From contig NZ_BGNG01000001.1 of NCBI RefSeq assembly GCF_003203515.1, forward strand, positions 124,001-188,000: a stretch of DNA of 64,000 nucleotides. Direction: 5' to 3'. Each line of letters opens with the position of its first letter. The stretch's first letter is position 1. Origin of the DNA: Glaciecola sp. KUL10. Its GTDB lineage: Bacteria; Pseudomonadota; Gammaproteobacteria; Enterobacterales; Alteromonadaceae. Of this stretch, positions 48,226 to 55,041 are shown one piece after another. The notes below the pieces were generated by a model that saw only the letters and a program-made list of their open reading frames with translations, was not told the origin of the DNA and made no database searches. Position numbers and translations under genes: made by a program.

Positions 48226-48893
48226 TTTGCAGAGACCTTAGTGTGATGATTAAAGGAATGTTTGCTGACATCTATCTTCAACCTTCCATCAAAAACTAAT
48301 CTCAACAAAGCAATTTCGGCTCTGTAAATGTCTAACTCAGACGCATCTTCTAGAATTTTATAAAGGGTAGTATTAGTTTTTCCATATCCGCACAATGTTA
48401 AGATGGTTTTATACTCAAAGTCGGTATCAATGGGACGTGCTAAATATAAACGTTGTACAATATCAAGCCAGCTTTCAGCCTTAATTTGTTTATTAATGAT
48501 TTCCTTAGTGGTTATGACTTTGTAGGAAATATCTACTGCTGAGAAAAAGGCGTTTTTTTCTTCTATTGAGGGGCCTGCTGACTTTACGTTTCCCGATAGC
48601 GATGCAGGCACGATATCTACCACAAACCGTGTCTTTTTGGTCGTTACGTGTACGTCTGGGTAATAAAAAGTCTTTTGGTATGCGATCTTGTAAGGGCGGG
48701 GAACATATGAAAGAACTGAATTTTTCGATTCTAAAAGTGCTGCATACAACAGTGCAAATCGACTCGTAAAATGTGAGCGTAAAGGGTGTTTTAACATACA
48801 TTTCTCATAAAAATCATGTTTTACCAAGGTTTTCGCATTGAGATTGCATTGTTTGGGGTTGTTTACGTTCAATTTTGCTAAACGAAGATTCAT
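48222..48893 (-). CDS. tnsA: TnsA-type endonuclease, active site apparently degenerate
   Basis: 223 residues from ATG 48893, which has GGTGA upstream; earlier non-ATG starts add a spurious hydrophobic stretch. The TnsA N-terminal pattern is visible (SRFALLYAALLESKNSVLSYVPRPYKI, then FYYPDVHV). The family active site is Glu, Asp, then Gln-x-Lys. Here Asp80 (YYPD) is kept, but the Glu position appears to be Ala47 (TSRFA) and the Lys position is Val95 (VVDIV). If so, 5'-strand cutting may be lost and transposition would be copy-out. Alignment by eye only. Confidence 0.75.
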   Translation of the reverse strand: MNLRLAKLNVNNPKQCNLNAKTLVKHDFYEKCMLKHPLRSHFTSRFALLYAALLESKNSVLSYVPRPYKIAYQKTFYYPDVHVTTKKTRFVVDIVPASLSGNVKSAGPSIEEKNAFFSAVDISYKVITTKEIINKQIKAESWLDIVQRLYLARPIDTDFEYKTILTLCGYGKTNTTLYKILEDASELDIYRAEIALLRLVFDGRLKIDVSKHSFNHHTKVSAK

Positions 48894-48989
48894 ATGTTCA
48901 CCAATTCCATGGGTGTGTGAAAAAAATACAATAACTGTTGATATTTGACTCAAAACAACAATAATAATTGTGGTTAACAACAAATATTG

Positions 48990-49394
48990 GTGTCTACCTT
49001 GGGCATAAATCCTTCCCTCTGTGCGTCTTTGCTAGGCGTAAAGAGCCAAACTTTTAGGTACTGGCGCTGTCATTTGCATCCATCTGGGGAACAAAAAAAG
49101 TTTAGCTCTTCTGAATTGTTTACATTTAGGGTTTTTCTATTTTTAATAAGACGGCGAGGTATGAGTGTCCAGCAACTAGCCGAGCAACAATTGCAGGTTT
49201 GGTTTCGTACTTTTGCAGAATATGAAGCTAGATATTTTTTAGAAAAATGTATTGAAGTAAACGTATTCGATAATAACTTTCTTATTAAAGATAAAAACAG
49301 GGCAATCGATACCTATAATCTGGATTTGTTTCACTTAGATTTGAGCCACGTAGTGAAGGACCATTACCACGCATTCGATAACCTAGGTCGGTAG
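48990..49394 (+). CDS. MerR-like transposon regulator
   Basis: 134 residues, start GTG 48990 or TTG 48987, divergent from tnsA. The N-terminal half reads as a MerR-type winged HTH: SLLGVKSQTFRYWRC, then KKFSSSELFTFRVFLFLIRRRGMSVQQLAEQ. The C-terminal half (YEARYFLEKCIEV) is not a known effector domain. The 96-bp divergent region 48894-48989 has AACAAT/ATTGT-type dyads, plausible operators. It most likely controls the tnsABC-tniQ operon. Confidence 0.72.
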   Translation: MSTLGINPSLCASLLGVKSQTFRYWRCHLHPSGEQKKFSSSELFTFRVFLFLIRRRGMSVQQLAEQQLQVWFRTFAEYEARYFLEKCIEVNVFDNNFLIKDKNRAIDTYNLDLFHLDLSHVVKDHYHAFDNLGR

Positions 49395-49524
49395 CGATCT
49401 ACTCTCTTACTATTAAGTTCAACATATGTGAGAGTAATGATTTTATAAGATCTTTAGAGATAACCCTTATTTTTCTTGCTAAATTCGGCATCAAGCATAT
49501 TTGAGGTACAATCCGTGCAAATCT

Positions 49525-49543
49525 CAGATTTTAAGAAAATCTG
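49525..49543. repeat. Perfect hairpin CAGATTTT-AAG-AAAATCTG
   Basis: An 8-bp inverted repeat with a 3-base loop inside the gene-free stretch 49395-49738. No T-run follows, so it is not a standard terminator. Its role is unknown; it may be an operator or a structured-RNA element. No coding sequence was convincing in this 344-bp stretch. Confidence 0.5.
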
Positions 49544-49630
49544 TCATATAAACGTAGATTCAATAATTAAGGCACTAATTAAACTTGTAAGAGGATGGGA
49601 CAAATAGAAAAACTAGATAGACGCATTTCA

Positions 49631-49676
49631 CTCCATGATTTATCAATTAATAAATCATGAGCTGACGCTCATGGAG
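49631..49676. repeat. Nested triple inverted repeat (cruciform-like element)
   Basis: CTCCATGA at 49631 pairs with TCATGGAG at 49669. Inside, CATGATTTAT pairs with ATAAATCATG around CAATTA (49634-49659), and CATGAGC pairs with GCTCATG around TGAC (49656-49673). The three pairings share CATG and form either a three-way junction or two alternative hairpins. It lies between the transposition module and the Xre-helicase unit, so it could be a mobile-element end or recombination site. Not seen elsewhere in the window. Confidence 0.6.
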
Positions 49677-49738
49677 CCCAAGGACAGTATTGTATAAATA
49701 ACTCTATCTAATAGTCTTTTGTATATTCTAAGATTTCC

Positions 49739-49945
49739 TTATGGAAGCAAAGTTTTTGCATCGCACCCTATAGTATCAGCTAGCTGAAATAATGTTTCTA
49801 TTGTAATGTTTACTTCTCCGCGCTCAATTCTACCAACATAACTTCGGTCTAGCTTAGCCGTTAGCGCAAGACGCTCCTGCGAGTAACCTTTTTCCTTTCT
49901 AAGTGTCCTAATTTTGGCACCAACTTTAGCGGCTAAATCATTCAT
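49739..49945 (-). CDS. Small Xre-family HTH repressor
   Basis: 68 residues from ATG 49945 (a GTG one codon earlier is also possible). Almost the whole protein is a Cro/C1-type HTH: IRTLRKEKGYSQERLALTAKLDRSYVGRIERGEVNITIETLFQLADTI. Size and sequence resemble the controller (C) proteins of restriction-modification and other defence units. It diverges from the 170-aa gene, and the shared gap carries a palindrome over a strong promoter. Confidence 0.88.
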   Translation of the reverse strand: MNDLAAKVGAKIRTLRKEKGYSQERLALTAKLDRSYVGRIERGEVNITIETLFQLADTIGCDAKTLLP

Positions 49946-49981
49946 CACTGTTCTTTCTGTAAAAACCAGTAATATCTCTAG

Positions 49982-50013
49982 TTGCGGCTTAAGTATCCAC
50001 GGACTATAATCCG
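49982..50013 (+). promoter_or_regulatory. Strong promoter with an overlapping palindromic operator
   Basis: TTGCGG (49982-49987) and TATAAT (50005-50010) are 17 bp apart, near-consensus for sigma-70. The -10 box lies inside CGGACTATAATCCG (50000-50013), palindromic at 12 of 14 positions. A repressor bound there would block the promoter; the adjacent Xre protein is the obvious candidate. It would drive the 170-aa/helicase genes with a leader of about 50 bases. Confidence 0.65.
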
Positions 50014-50065
50014 CACATTGATTTTCCTTCTTAGTTTCCTAGGAACCCAACCAATAGGAATAAAT

Positions 50066-50578
50066 ATGCCAAAGGGTATTTATAAACCGAACGCACAACT
50101 ACTTGAAATACTTAAACAGCAAGAACAATCCGAATTCACCGTTACTGATATTCGTGATGTAGTAGTAACGTGCATCGATAAGAAAACCGATATGAGTGAT
50201 GCTAGGCGTTGGGTAAATGGGCAATTTAAAACACTAGTTAAGCACGAGTTTCTGAGTGTTGCCTCAAAGTCAGGTATTAGAACCACTTTTAAGAATACAG
50301 ATAAAATATTTAATGATGTAGGCCTTGTAGAAAGCTCACATACCGAAAGCAAGGTTCTGACAAAAAACCAACTCAAAATACTGGAGTTACGCCTCCGCGA
50401 GTATAAATTTGAAATGTTAATTAGCTCAGCAGAAATTAAAGAGTTTGAGGACTTAAGTAAATTATGGCCAGATCAGCGTGACCATTTGCAGAGCAAATTC
50501 AACACTTCGAAAGAAAAGAATATTGAGTTTCTGGGTAGGGTAAGCGCAATCGAATCACTTATTGCAGATAATATCTGA
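50066..50578 (+). CDS. Unknown 170-aa protein coupled to an SF2 helicase
   Basis: 170 residues from ATG 50066, which has TAGGAA upstream; an in-frame TTG further 5' would lie across the promoter, so I reject it. The N-terminal half (TVTDIRDVVVTCIDKKTDMSDARRWVNGQFKTLVKHEFLSV) looks like a winged helix. The C-terminal half is a long helix, a probable coiled coil (LTKNQLKILELRLREYKFEMLISS). I recognise no family. Its TGATG overlap with the helicase gene implies a joint function, such as DNA recognition or regulation. Confidence 0.72.
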   Translation: MPKGIYKPNAQLLEILKQQEQSEFTVTDIRDVVVTCIDKKTDMSDARRWVNGQFKTLVKHEFLSVASKSGIRTTFKNTDKIFNDVGLVESSHTESKVLTKNQLKILELRLREYKFEMLISSAEIKEFEDLSKLWPDQRDHLQSKFNTSKEKNIEFLGRVSAIESLIADNI

Positions 50579-51972
50579 TGGCGTTAAGAAAGTGGCAGAC
50601 AGAATGCTCCGCAAAGGCCCTGAACAAGTACATGGAGAATGGCGAACACTTTTTATGTTTAGCGACACCCGGAGCTGGCAAAACCAGAATGGCAGCAGAG
50701 ATTGTCCAACAGCTATTTAGCAATAATAAGATTGATTTCGTTATTTGTTTTGCACCTTCTGTCGTCACAGCTAACGGAATGCAAAAAACAATAGAAACCT
50801 TTCTTGGAGCGTCGTTAAATGGAAGGATAGGGGCCAAAGGAATGTGCGTCACTTATCAATCTCTAAGCCATAAAGATAGTGATTTTTGGAACGTATTCAA
50901 AACACATAGAGTGTTTGCTGTATTCGATGAAATTCATCACTGTGGAGGTAACAACATTCTAGATTCCAATATATGGGCGCAACACATACTCGTTAACGTT
51001 CAAAATTACGCGCGTTTTACACTCGCGTTGTCGGGTACTCCTTGGCGATCTGATAACAAGCCGGTAACACTATCAAAATATAGCGATAGAGACGGTAAAA
51101 TCTATTGTGACTACGAATATGGGCTTGCAGAAGCAATTCGTGATTCAGTATGCAGAACTCCCTTTATTACCGTAATAGATAATGATCGTATAGTGTTAAA
51201 GAAGGGCACAAAGCCTCAGCAAACTTATAAAAGTATTCAGCTCGCTCTCGAATCATACGAGGTTACCTATCAGAATATCGTCGAAACACCTTCAATTATC
51301 GAATTTTGCCTCAAACAATCGTTATCGCAATTAGTTAAAATAAAAAGAAAGAACCCACTTGCAGCTGGTTTGGTAGTTGCCACATCTGTTGAACATGCAC
51401 ACAAGATATCAGACATTCTAAATAGTAAGTTTTCATGTTCGGTTACCATTGTCACTTATCATAATAATGACAGTGCAGAGATTATTAGTAATTTTCAGTA
51501 CTCGACAACAGATTGGTTAGTCGCTGTCGGTATGGTAAGTGAAGGAACAAACATTCCGCGACTGCAAGTTTGCTGTCATCTCACTCGCATAAAAACTGAA
51601 TTGCATTTTCGTCAAGTGTTAGGTCGAATTATGCGAGTAATTGGGGGAGAACAGAGTAGTGAGGCTCATTTATTTACGCCTGCGCAGCCTAAACTTATTG
51701 AGTATTCTAAACGGCTAACCGATGATGTTCCGGGGGTTGGTTCAGTGAAAACAGTAAAAGATAATATTTTGGCGCGAATAGGGAATCAGAAAAATAAGGA
51801 AGCTACGATACCAAGCCATGAGAAGAATACCAACCTAAATGAGTCTTTCAAAGATAGGATTAATGTAGATGAAGTGCGTGGTAATCCTTCACTTTCAGAA
51901 TCATTTTATAATTCTCTACTATTTAAAGGTGCTTTTTCAAGGACTAGAATCGACAATGTATCTAATAGTTAA
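50578..51972 (+). CDS. DEAD/DEAH-box SF2 helicase
   Basis: 464 residues. An SF2 helicase core with LRKWQTEC at the start, Walker A TPGAGKTRM at about 30-38, Walker B FDEIHH, motif III-like LSGTPWRSD, motif V-like GMVSEGTNIP and motif VI FRQVLGRIMRV. It resembles the ComFA/RadD/type III restriction-like DNA translocase group. No nuclease or methylase domain is fused; the C-terminal 80 residues are polar and unassigned. Coupled to the 170-aa gene and under the Xre-controlled promoter, it fits a small defence module (inference). Confidence 0.85.
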   Translation: MALRKWQTECSAKALNKYMENGEHFLCLATPGAGKTRMAAEIVQQLFSNNKIDFVICFAPSVVTANGMQKTIETFLGASLNGRIGAKGMCVTYQSLSHKDSDFWNVFKTHRVFAVFDEIHHCGGNNILDSNIWAQHILVNVQNYARFTLALSGTPWRSDNKPVTLSKYSDRDGKIYCDYEYGLAEAIRDSVCRTPFITVIDNDRIVLKKGTKPQQTYKSIQLALESYEVTYQNIVETPSIIEFCLKQSLSQLVKIKRKNPLAAGLVVATSVEHAHKISDILNSKFSCSVTIVTYHNNDSAEIISNFQYSTTDWLVAVGMVSEGTNIPRLQVCCHLTRIKTELHFRQVLGRIMRVIGGEQSSEAHLFTPAQPKLIEYSKRLTDDVPGVGSVKTVKDNILARIGNQKNKEATIPSHEKNTNLNESFKDRINVDEVRGNPSLSESFYNSLLFKGAFSRTRIDNVSNS

Positions 51973-52018
51973 CGTGAATAAATAGTAAACGCTAATTAAG
52001 GCATTCGATAATTACGAC

Positions 52019-52033
52019 TACTTCTTAGAAGTA
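52019..52033. repeat. Palindrome TACTTCT-T-AGAAGTA
   Basis: A perfect 15-bp inverted repeat in the 136-bp gap between the helicase and the 288-aa gene, about 75 bp before the latter. It could be an operator for the downstream gene; there is no terminator-like T-run next to it. Confidence 0.4.
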
Positions 52034-52108
52034 TTGGTTAGTCATTGACTATCCGTTCGGTTTTTTCTTCATATTTGATCTATTTAGTAGACTTTTTAGG
52101 AGCGTTTA

Positions 52109-52975
52109 GTGGCTATTGTTTATCATGGCGCCAAAGATCATGGCAAACCAACAGTGTTAAAACATTTTGGCACTTTACAAGCGGCTATATATCGGATGGT
52201 GACTATGTTTAGTGGACAGAATGGCCTAACGAAAGGAAGCGATGGTAGCTTCATTTATATGCCATATTCTTCCGTTGAGCCCCGCTCAATGAATAGTACT
52301 CAAATCCTCGACGAATTCTGTGCATTAATGAAAAGTGTTTCAATAATGGAGTATCAGTTTGATGAAAGTAAGGCGCTAGCACTCAATGATGTGTGGATGG
52401 ATGACCCAATCGGAAGTGGTGGCATGGCTATTTTTGATAGAAACGCAATATCCGCAGAACAGTTAGCAAACATTTGGCCAATATTTGAACCTTTTAGAGG
52501 CCCCATCTTTCCAGACGACTTATGCCTAAAATACTCTAGAAAAGAAATAAAGTCGCTTATTGCAGGTTTTAAAAAAGATAAAATAGGCGCAGCTGAGTAT
52601 AGAGAAAGGCGCGTTCGCGCTCGATATGTTGGGGAAGACTTTCATAAAACAAAGTACCAAGAAGCTGTCTGGGTACATTTAACGTTAGAATTGAGAAAAT
52701 GGAGTCTTAAACATAAATACTCATCATTTTCTTATAAAAATACCCAAGAAGGCACCGGTGAAAATAGTTACGTCGCGTTGAGTTCTGATGTTGTCTCTCG
52801 TACAGGCAACGTTCTAATGTTTGATGAAGCATTATATCGTAGGACGATAGCACCAATAATCACAACTGTTATGAAAAGCCAACTATCACAATTTAATAAC
52901 GATATGATCATGATAGATAAAGTTATATGGGCAGGTAAAAACCCCACTAGCTTCTGGAATAAAACAAGATGTTAA
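52109..52975 (+). CDS. Unknown 288-aa protein, possible toxin/effector
   Basis: 288 residues from GTG 52109 with TAGGAG upstream. The N-terminus IVYHGAKDHGKPTVLKHFGTLQAAIYRM recalls the opening strand of ADP-ribosyltransferase-like folds (YHG followed by a HFGT..AA segment), but I cannot confirm the other catalytic residues. The rest is mixed alpha/beta without signal or membrane segment. It sits downstream of the Xre-helicase unit with its own gap, so it may be a separate gene. Function unknown; the ART idea is a hypothesis. Confidence 0.7.
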   Translation: MAIVYHGAKDHGKPTVLKHFGTLQAAIYRMVTMFSGQNGLTKGSDGSFIYMPYSSVEPRSMNSTQILDEFCALMKSVSIMEYQFDESKALALNDVWMDDPIGSGGMAIFDRNAISAEQLANIWPIFEPFRGPIFPDDLCLKYSRKEIKSLIAGFKKDKIGAAEYRERRVRARYVGEDFHKTKYQEAVWVHLTLELRKWSLKHKYSSFSYKNTQEGTGENSYVALSSDVVSRTGNVLMFDEALYRRTIAPIITTVMKSQLSQFNNDMIMIDKVIWAGKNPTSFWNKTRC

Positions 52976-53182
52976 ATTATCATTGAGCACCGCATCATCA
53001 ATGTCTTCTTTGTATCGAATCGCTTTTCGATCTCCTTGATTCGCCAAGTTGACTAGTGCTCCTTCAAACACTGAAAAAAGGGTTGGGACACATATATTAT
53101 TTTGTTTATTTACAAATGCCGAGATCGCTTCACTGAAAAGAGGCTGCAACGGCTCTAGAAGTACATTATTCGATTCTAAAAC
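52976..53182 (-). pseudogene. Remnant of a gene, both ends missing
   Basis: In one minus-strand frame, 53182 to about 52990 reads VLESNNVLLEPLQPLFSEAISAF, then NNICVPTLFSVFEGALVNLANQ, which has the helix pattern of large HEPN-like or abortive-infection-type proteins (a run ending LF.V.EG is common there). There is no start codon with a ribosome site, and the frame stops being protein-like near the 288-aa gene. This is the only content of the 307-bp gap 52976-53282 besides short repeats. Confidence 0.4.
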
Positions 53183-53282
53183 TTAATTATTTAAAACGCC
53201 CTTCAAAGTCTTTAACTTATTACACAGCAAAGAACTTATCAATTACTTGCTGAGAATTTTTGTGACAAAAACAACGAGTGGG

Positions 53283-53672
53283 TTAATGACTGAGTTCATT
53301 CAAAATACCGCACTCTTTGATTGTTTTGTTGGCATCGCAGGACTGAGCCATTTGCTCAAGTGTTAATTTGAGGGAGGATAACTCCTTTATTTTTTCTTTC
53401 ACTTGGCAAATGTGCTCGTCTATGAGTTTGTTAACACTGCTACAGCTCTGCTCAGGATTATTCTTATTGTGGATCAAGGTTTCAATTTCCTTCATTGAAA
53501 TGTCTAGCGAGCGACACTGCTTGATGAAAATCAATTCATCTAACAAGGCCTTATCATAAGTTCTGTAATTCGCTTGTGTGCGCTCAGGCTTGGATAGTAG
53601 CCCTTTACGCTCATAAAACCGGATTGTTTGAATACTGCAACCTGAGCGTTTTGCCAATTCACCAATTTTCAT
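53283..53672 (-). CDS. cadR: Cd(II)/Pb(II)-responsive MerR-family regulator, CadR-like
   Basis: 129 residues from ATG 53672. The N-terminal winged HTH reads KIGELAKRSGCSIQTIRFYERKGLL; a dimer helix follows. Counting from this start, Cys77, Cys112 and Cys121 match the Cys77/Cys112/Cys119 pattern of CadR, the metal-binding set for Cd and Pb. It acts by twisting promoters whose -35 and -10 are 19-20 bp apart, and three such promoters lie nearby. It diverges from the small membrane-protein gene. Confidence 0.9.
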   Translation of the reverse strand: MKIGELAKRSGCSIQTIRFYERKGLLSKPERTQANYRTYDKALLDELIFIKQCRSLDISMKEIETLIHNKNNPEQSCSSVNKLIDEHICQVKEKIKELSSLKLTLEQMAQSCDANKTIKECGILNELSH

Positions 53673-53685
53673 CACACATCCACTC

Positions 53686-53716
53686 TTGACTCTATTCTAA
53701 GTATAGACTTTATACT
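53686..53716 (+). promoter_or_regulatory. MerR-type promoter P1
   Basis: TTGACT (53686-53691), a 19-bp spacer holding CTAT...GTATAGACTT, then TATACT (53711-53716). The long spacer is the mark of MerR-activated promoters. It faces the 64-aa membrane protein and lies 14 bp from the cadR start, so it may also control cadR. Confidence 0.85.
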
Positions 53717-53787
53717 TTGCTTTACTGCTTGTAAAGCAAGCGCACTTTTTCTATTAACAAGTTATGTCAGTAACAAGAGGACTCATT

Positions 53788-53982
53788 ATGAAAGTATTTT
53801 TTGTATCGCTAGGATTGGGAATAACAATTGTGTCACTCACGCACGGTTTCTTCTCTGATATCAATATGCTTCATAGCTTGCTAGTGCATCCAATCACCGT
53901 GTTATTCGGGCTGTTGTTTGTTGCGCTTGGCTTGAAAGGTGCTAAAAAACCAAATTACAAAGAAATGATTAAGAAGGCTTGA
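53788..53982 (+). CDS. Small membrane protein of the metal island
   Basis: 64 residues from ATG 53788, chosen for AAGAGGA six bases upstream; ATG 53764 would add eight residues. Two hydrophobic helices (FFVSLGLGITIVSLTHGFF, ITVLFGLLFVALGL) and a basic tail. No family recognised. First gene under the CadR-type promoter P1, so probably involved in metal handling. Confidence 0.72.
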   Translation: MKVFFVSLGLGITIVSLTHGFFSDINMLHSLLVHPITVLFGLLFVALGLKGAKKPNYKEMIKKA

Positions 53983-54009
53983 CCCTATACCATGTGTAGA
54001 CTTTACACT
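53979..54009 (+). promoter_or_regulatory. MerR-type promoter P2
   Basis: TTGACC (53979-53984) overlaps the stop of the small membrane gene; a 19-bp spacer ending GTGTAGACTT leads to TACACT (54004-54009). It matches P1 and P3 closely and should drive the CDF-czc genes from 54038. Confidence 0.82.
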
Positions 54010-54037
54010 GTGTCTAAATAATAGCGCTGGGGGCAAT

Positions 54038-54673
54038 ATGAGTGGATGTGGATGCGAAGTCACGATTGATGATAAATCACAAAAACGTGTACTTTATTGG
54101 CTATTAGCTATCAATGCTGCCATGTTCATCATTGAGCTAGCCGTAGGGCTGTTGGCTGATTCCACGGCATTAATCGCTGACTCAATGGATATGCTTGCAG
54201 ATGCCGTTATATATGCCATTGGGATTTATGCCGTGGGTAAATCCATTATTCACAAAGCCAACGCAGCCAAAGTCAGTGGGTATTTTCAATTAATGCTTGG
54301 CATGATTATTCTCATCGACATTATTCGTCGCTCGATTATGGGAAGCGAGCCTGTGTCCAATCTTATGATGTGGATGGGAGCAGTAGCCTTGGTGGCAAAC
54401 GTGATTTGTTTATTGATTATTCGTAAGCACAAAGACGGTGATGTAAACATGCGCGCCAGTTGGATATTTTCTGCCAATGACGTGATTGCCAATATGGGCG
54501 TGATTGCAGCAGGTGTATTAGTGCTATGGCTTGATAGTCGTTTGCCAGATTTAATCATTGGTATGATTGTTTCTATCGTTGTAGTGCGCGGTGCTTGGAT
54601 GATACTCAAAGACGCCACAAAAGAATTAAATGAAAATCAAAATGCGAAAATACTATCAGGAGGCCAGTCGTGA
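54038..54673 (+). CDS. CDF-family cation transporter, short form
   Basis: 211 residues with about six membrane helices. The metal site motifs are ALIADSMDMLADA in helix 2 and IFSANDVIANMG in helix 5. There is no C-terminal cytoplasmic domain, unlike CzcD-type CDFs. The N-terminus MSGCGCEV has two cysteines that could bind metal. It likely exports Zn/Cd/Co from the cytosol by proton exchange. It overlaps the DUF3703 gene (GTGA). Confidence 0.87.
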   Translation: MSGCGCEVTIDDKSQKRVLYWLLAINAAMFIIELAVGLLADSTALIADSMDMLADAVIYAIGIYAVGKSIIHKANAAKVSGYFQLMLGMIILIDIIRRSIMGSEPVSNLMMWMGAVALVANVICLLIIRKHKDGDVNMRASWIFSANDVIANMGVIAAGVLVLWLDSRLPDLIIGMIVSIVVVRGAWMILKDATKELNENQNAKILSGGQS

Positions 54674-55041
54674 CTTTTTATCAAGCAGCTAAACCATTTG
54701 TACAAAAAAAGCTTAACGCATATTCGAACGCACTTTCCGAAGGTAGAGCTAAGGACGCATTTCGACATTTAGAAGATGCACATGTGATTGGACAACATTC
54801 GACAAAGCTTCATTGCGTGGCGCATTTTTACATGCTCAAACACGGACTCAAACATGGCGACGTAAAAGAATCCTTAGGTCAAATCTTAAGGCTTATCGGC
54901 GCATTTACAAAAACTGCCGTAGGTTTTATTCCAAATGGCAATACAGGCGGTGCCAACATTAGCCCATTTAAACCGCTACCTATCAGCCAAAGTAACCAAA
55001 TAATATTAGATAAGATCAAGCATGCACAGTCACAATCATAG
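54670..55041 (+). CDS. DUF3703 family protein
   Basis: 123 residues from a GTG start overlapping the CDF stop; AGGAGG lies upstream. Helical, with a conserved His-rich segment EDAHVIGQHSTKLHCVAHFYMLKHGLKHGD and a second part GGANISPFKPLPI. The histidines and Cys suggest a metal-binding role. DUF3703 genes commonly accompany CDF and MerR genes. Its last 20 bp overlap the next CDF gene. Function not established. Confidence 0.87.
   Translation: MTFYQAAKPFVQKKLNAYSNALSEGRAKDAFRHLEDAHVIGQHSTKLHCVAHFYMLKHGLKHGDVKESLGQILRLIGAFTKTAVGFIPNGNTGGANISPFKPLPISQSNQIILDKIKHAQSQS

Larger units (their letters stand above)
43357..49394. mobile_element. Tn7-like transposition module (one end seen)
   Basis: Terminal-type repeats at 43357-43489 followed by tniQ/tnsD, tnsC, tnsB and tnsA in one minus-strand operon, plus a divergent MerR-like gene. 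The operon points at the visible end, unlike Tn7 where tnsA lies next to the end. No tnsE and no cas genes were seen. The opposite end was not found up to 64000, so the accessory genes from 49.7 kb on may be cargo. Limits given here cover only the recognisable core. Confidence 0.8.

Noticed and set aside
48894-48983. tnsA starting at TTG 48983
   Set aside because: It adds a hydrophobic stretch not expected in a nuclease and runs through the divergent promoter region; ATG 48893 has a ribosome site.
43357-49394. CRISPR-associated transposon (CAST)
   Set aside because: tnsABC and tniQ are present, but no cas6/7/8 or cas12k and no CRISPR array was seen; the TniQ protein is long, as in TnsD.
49982-50065. 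170-aa protein extended to TTG 49982
   Set aside because: That start codon is inside the -35 box and the extension would translate the promoter; ATG 50066 has a ribosome site.
52109-52975. Calling the 288-aa protein an ADP-ribosyltransferase in the annotation
   Set aside because: Only a short N-terminal resemblance is visible and the catalytic set cannot be confirmed by eye, so it is kept as a hypothesis.
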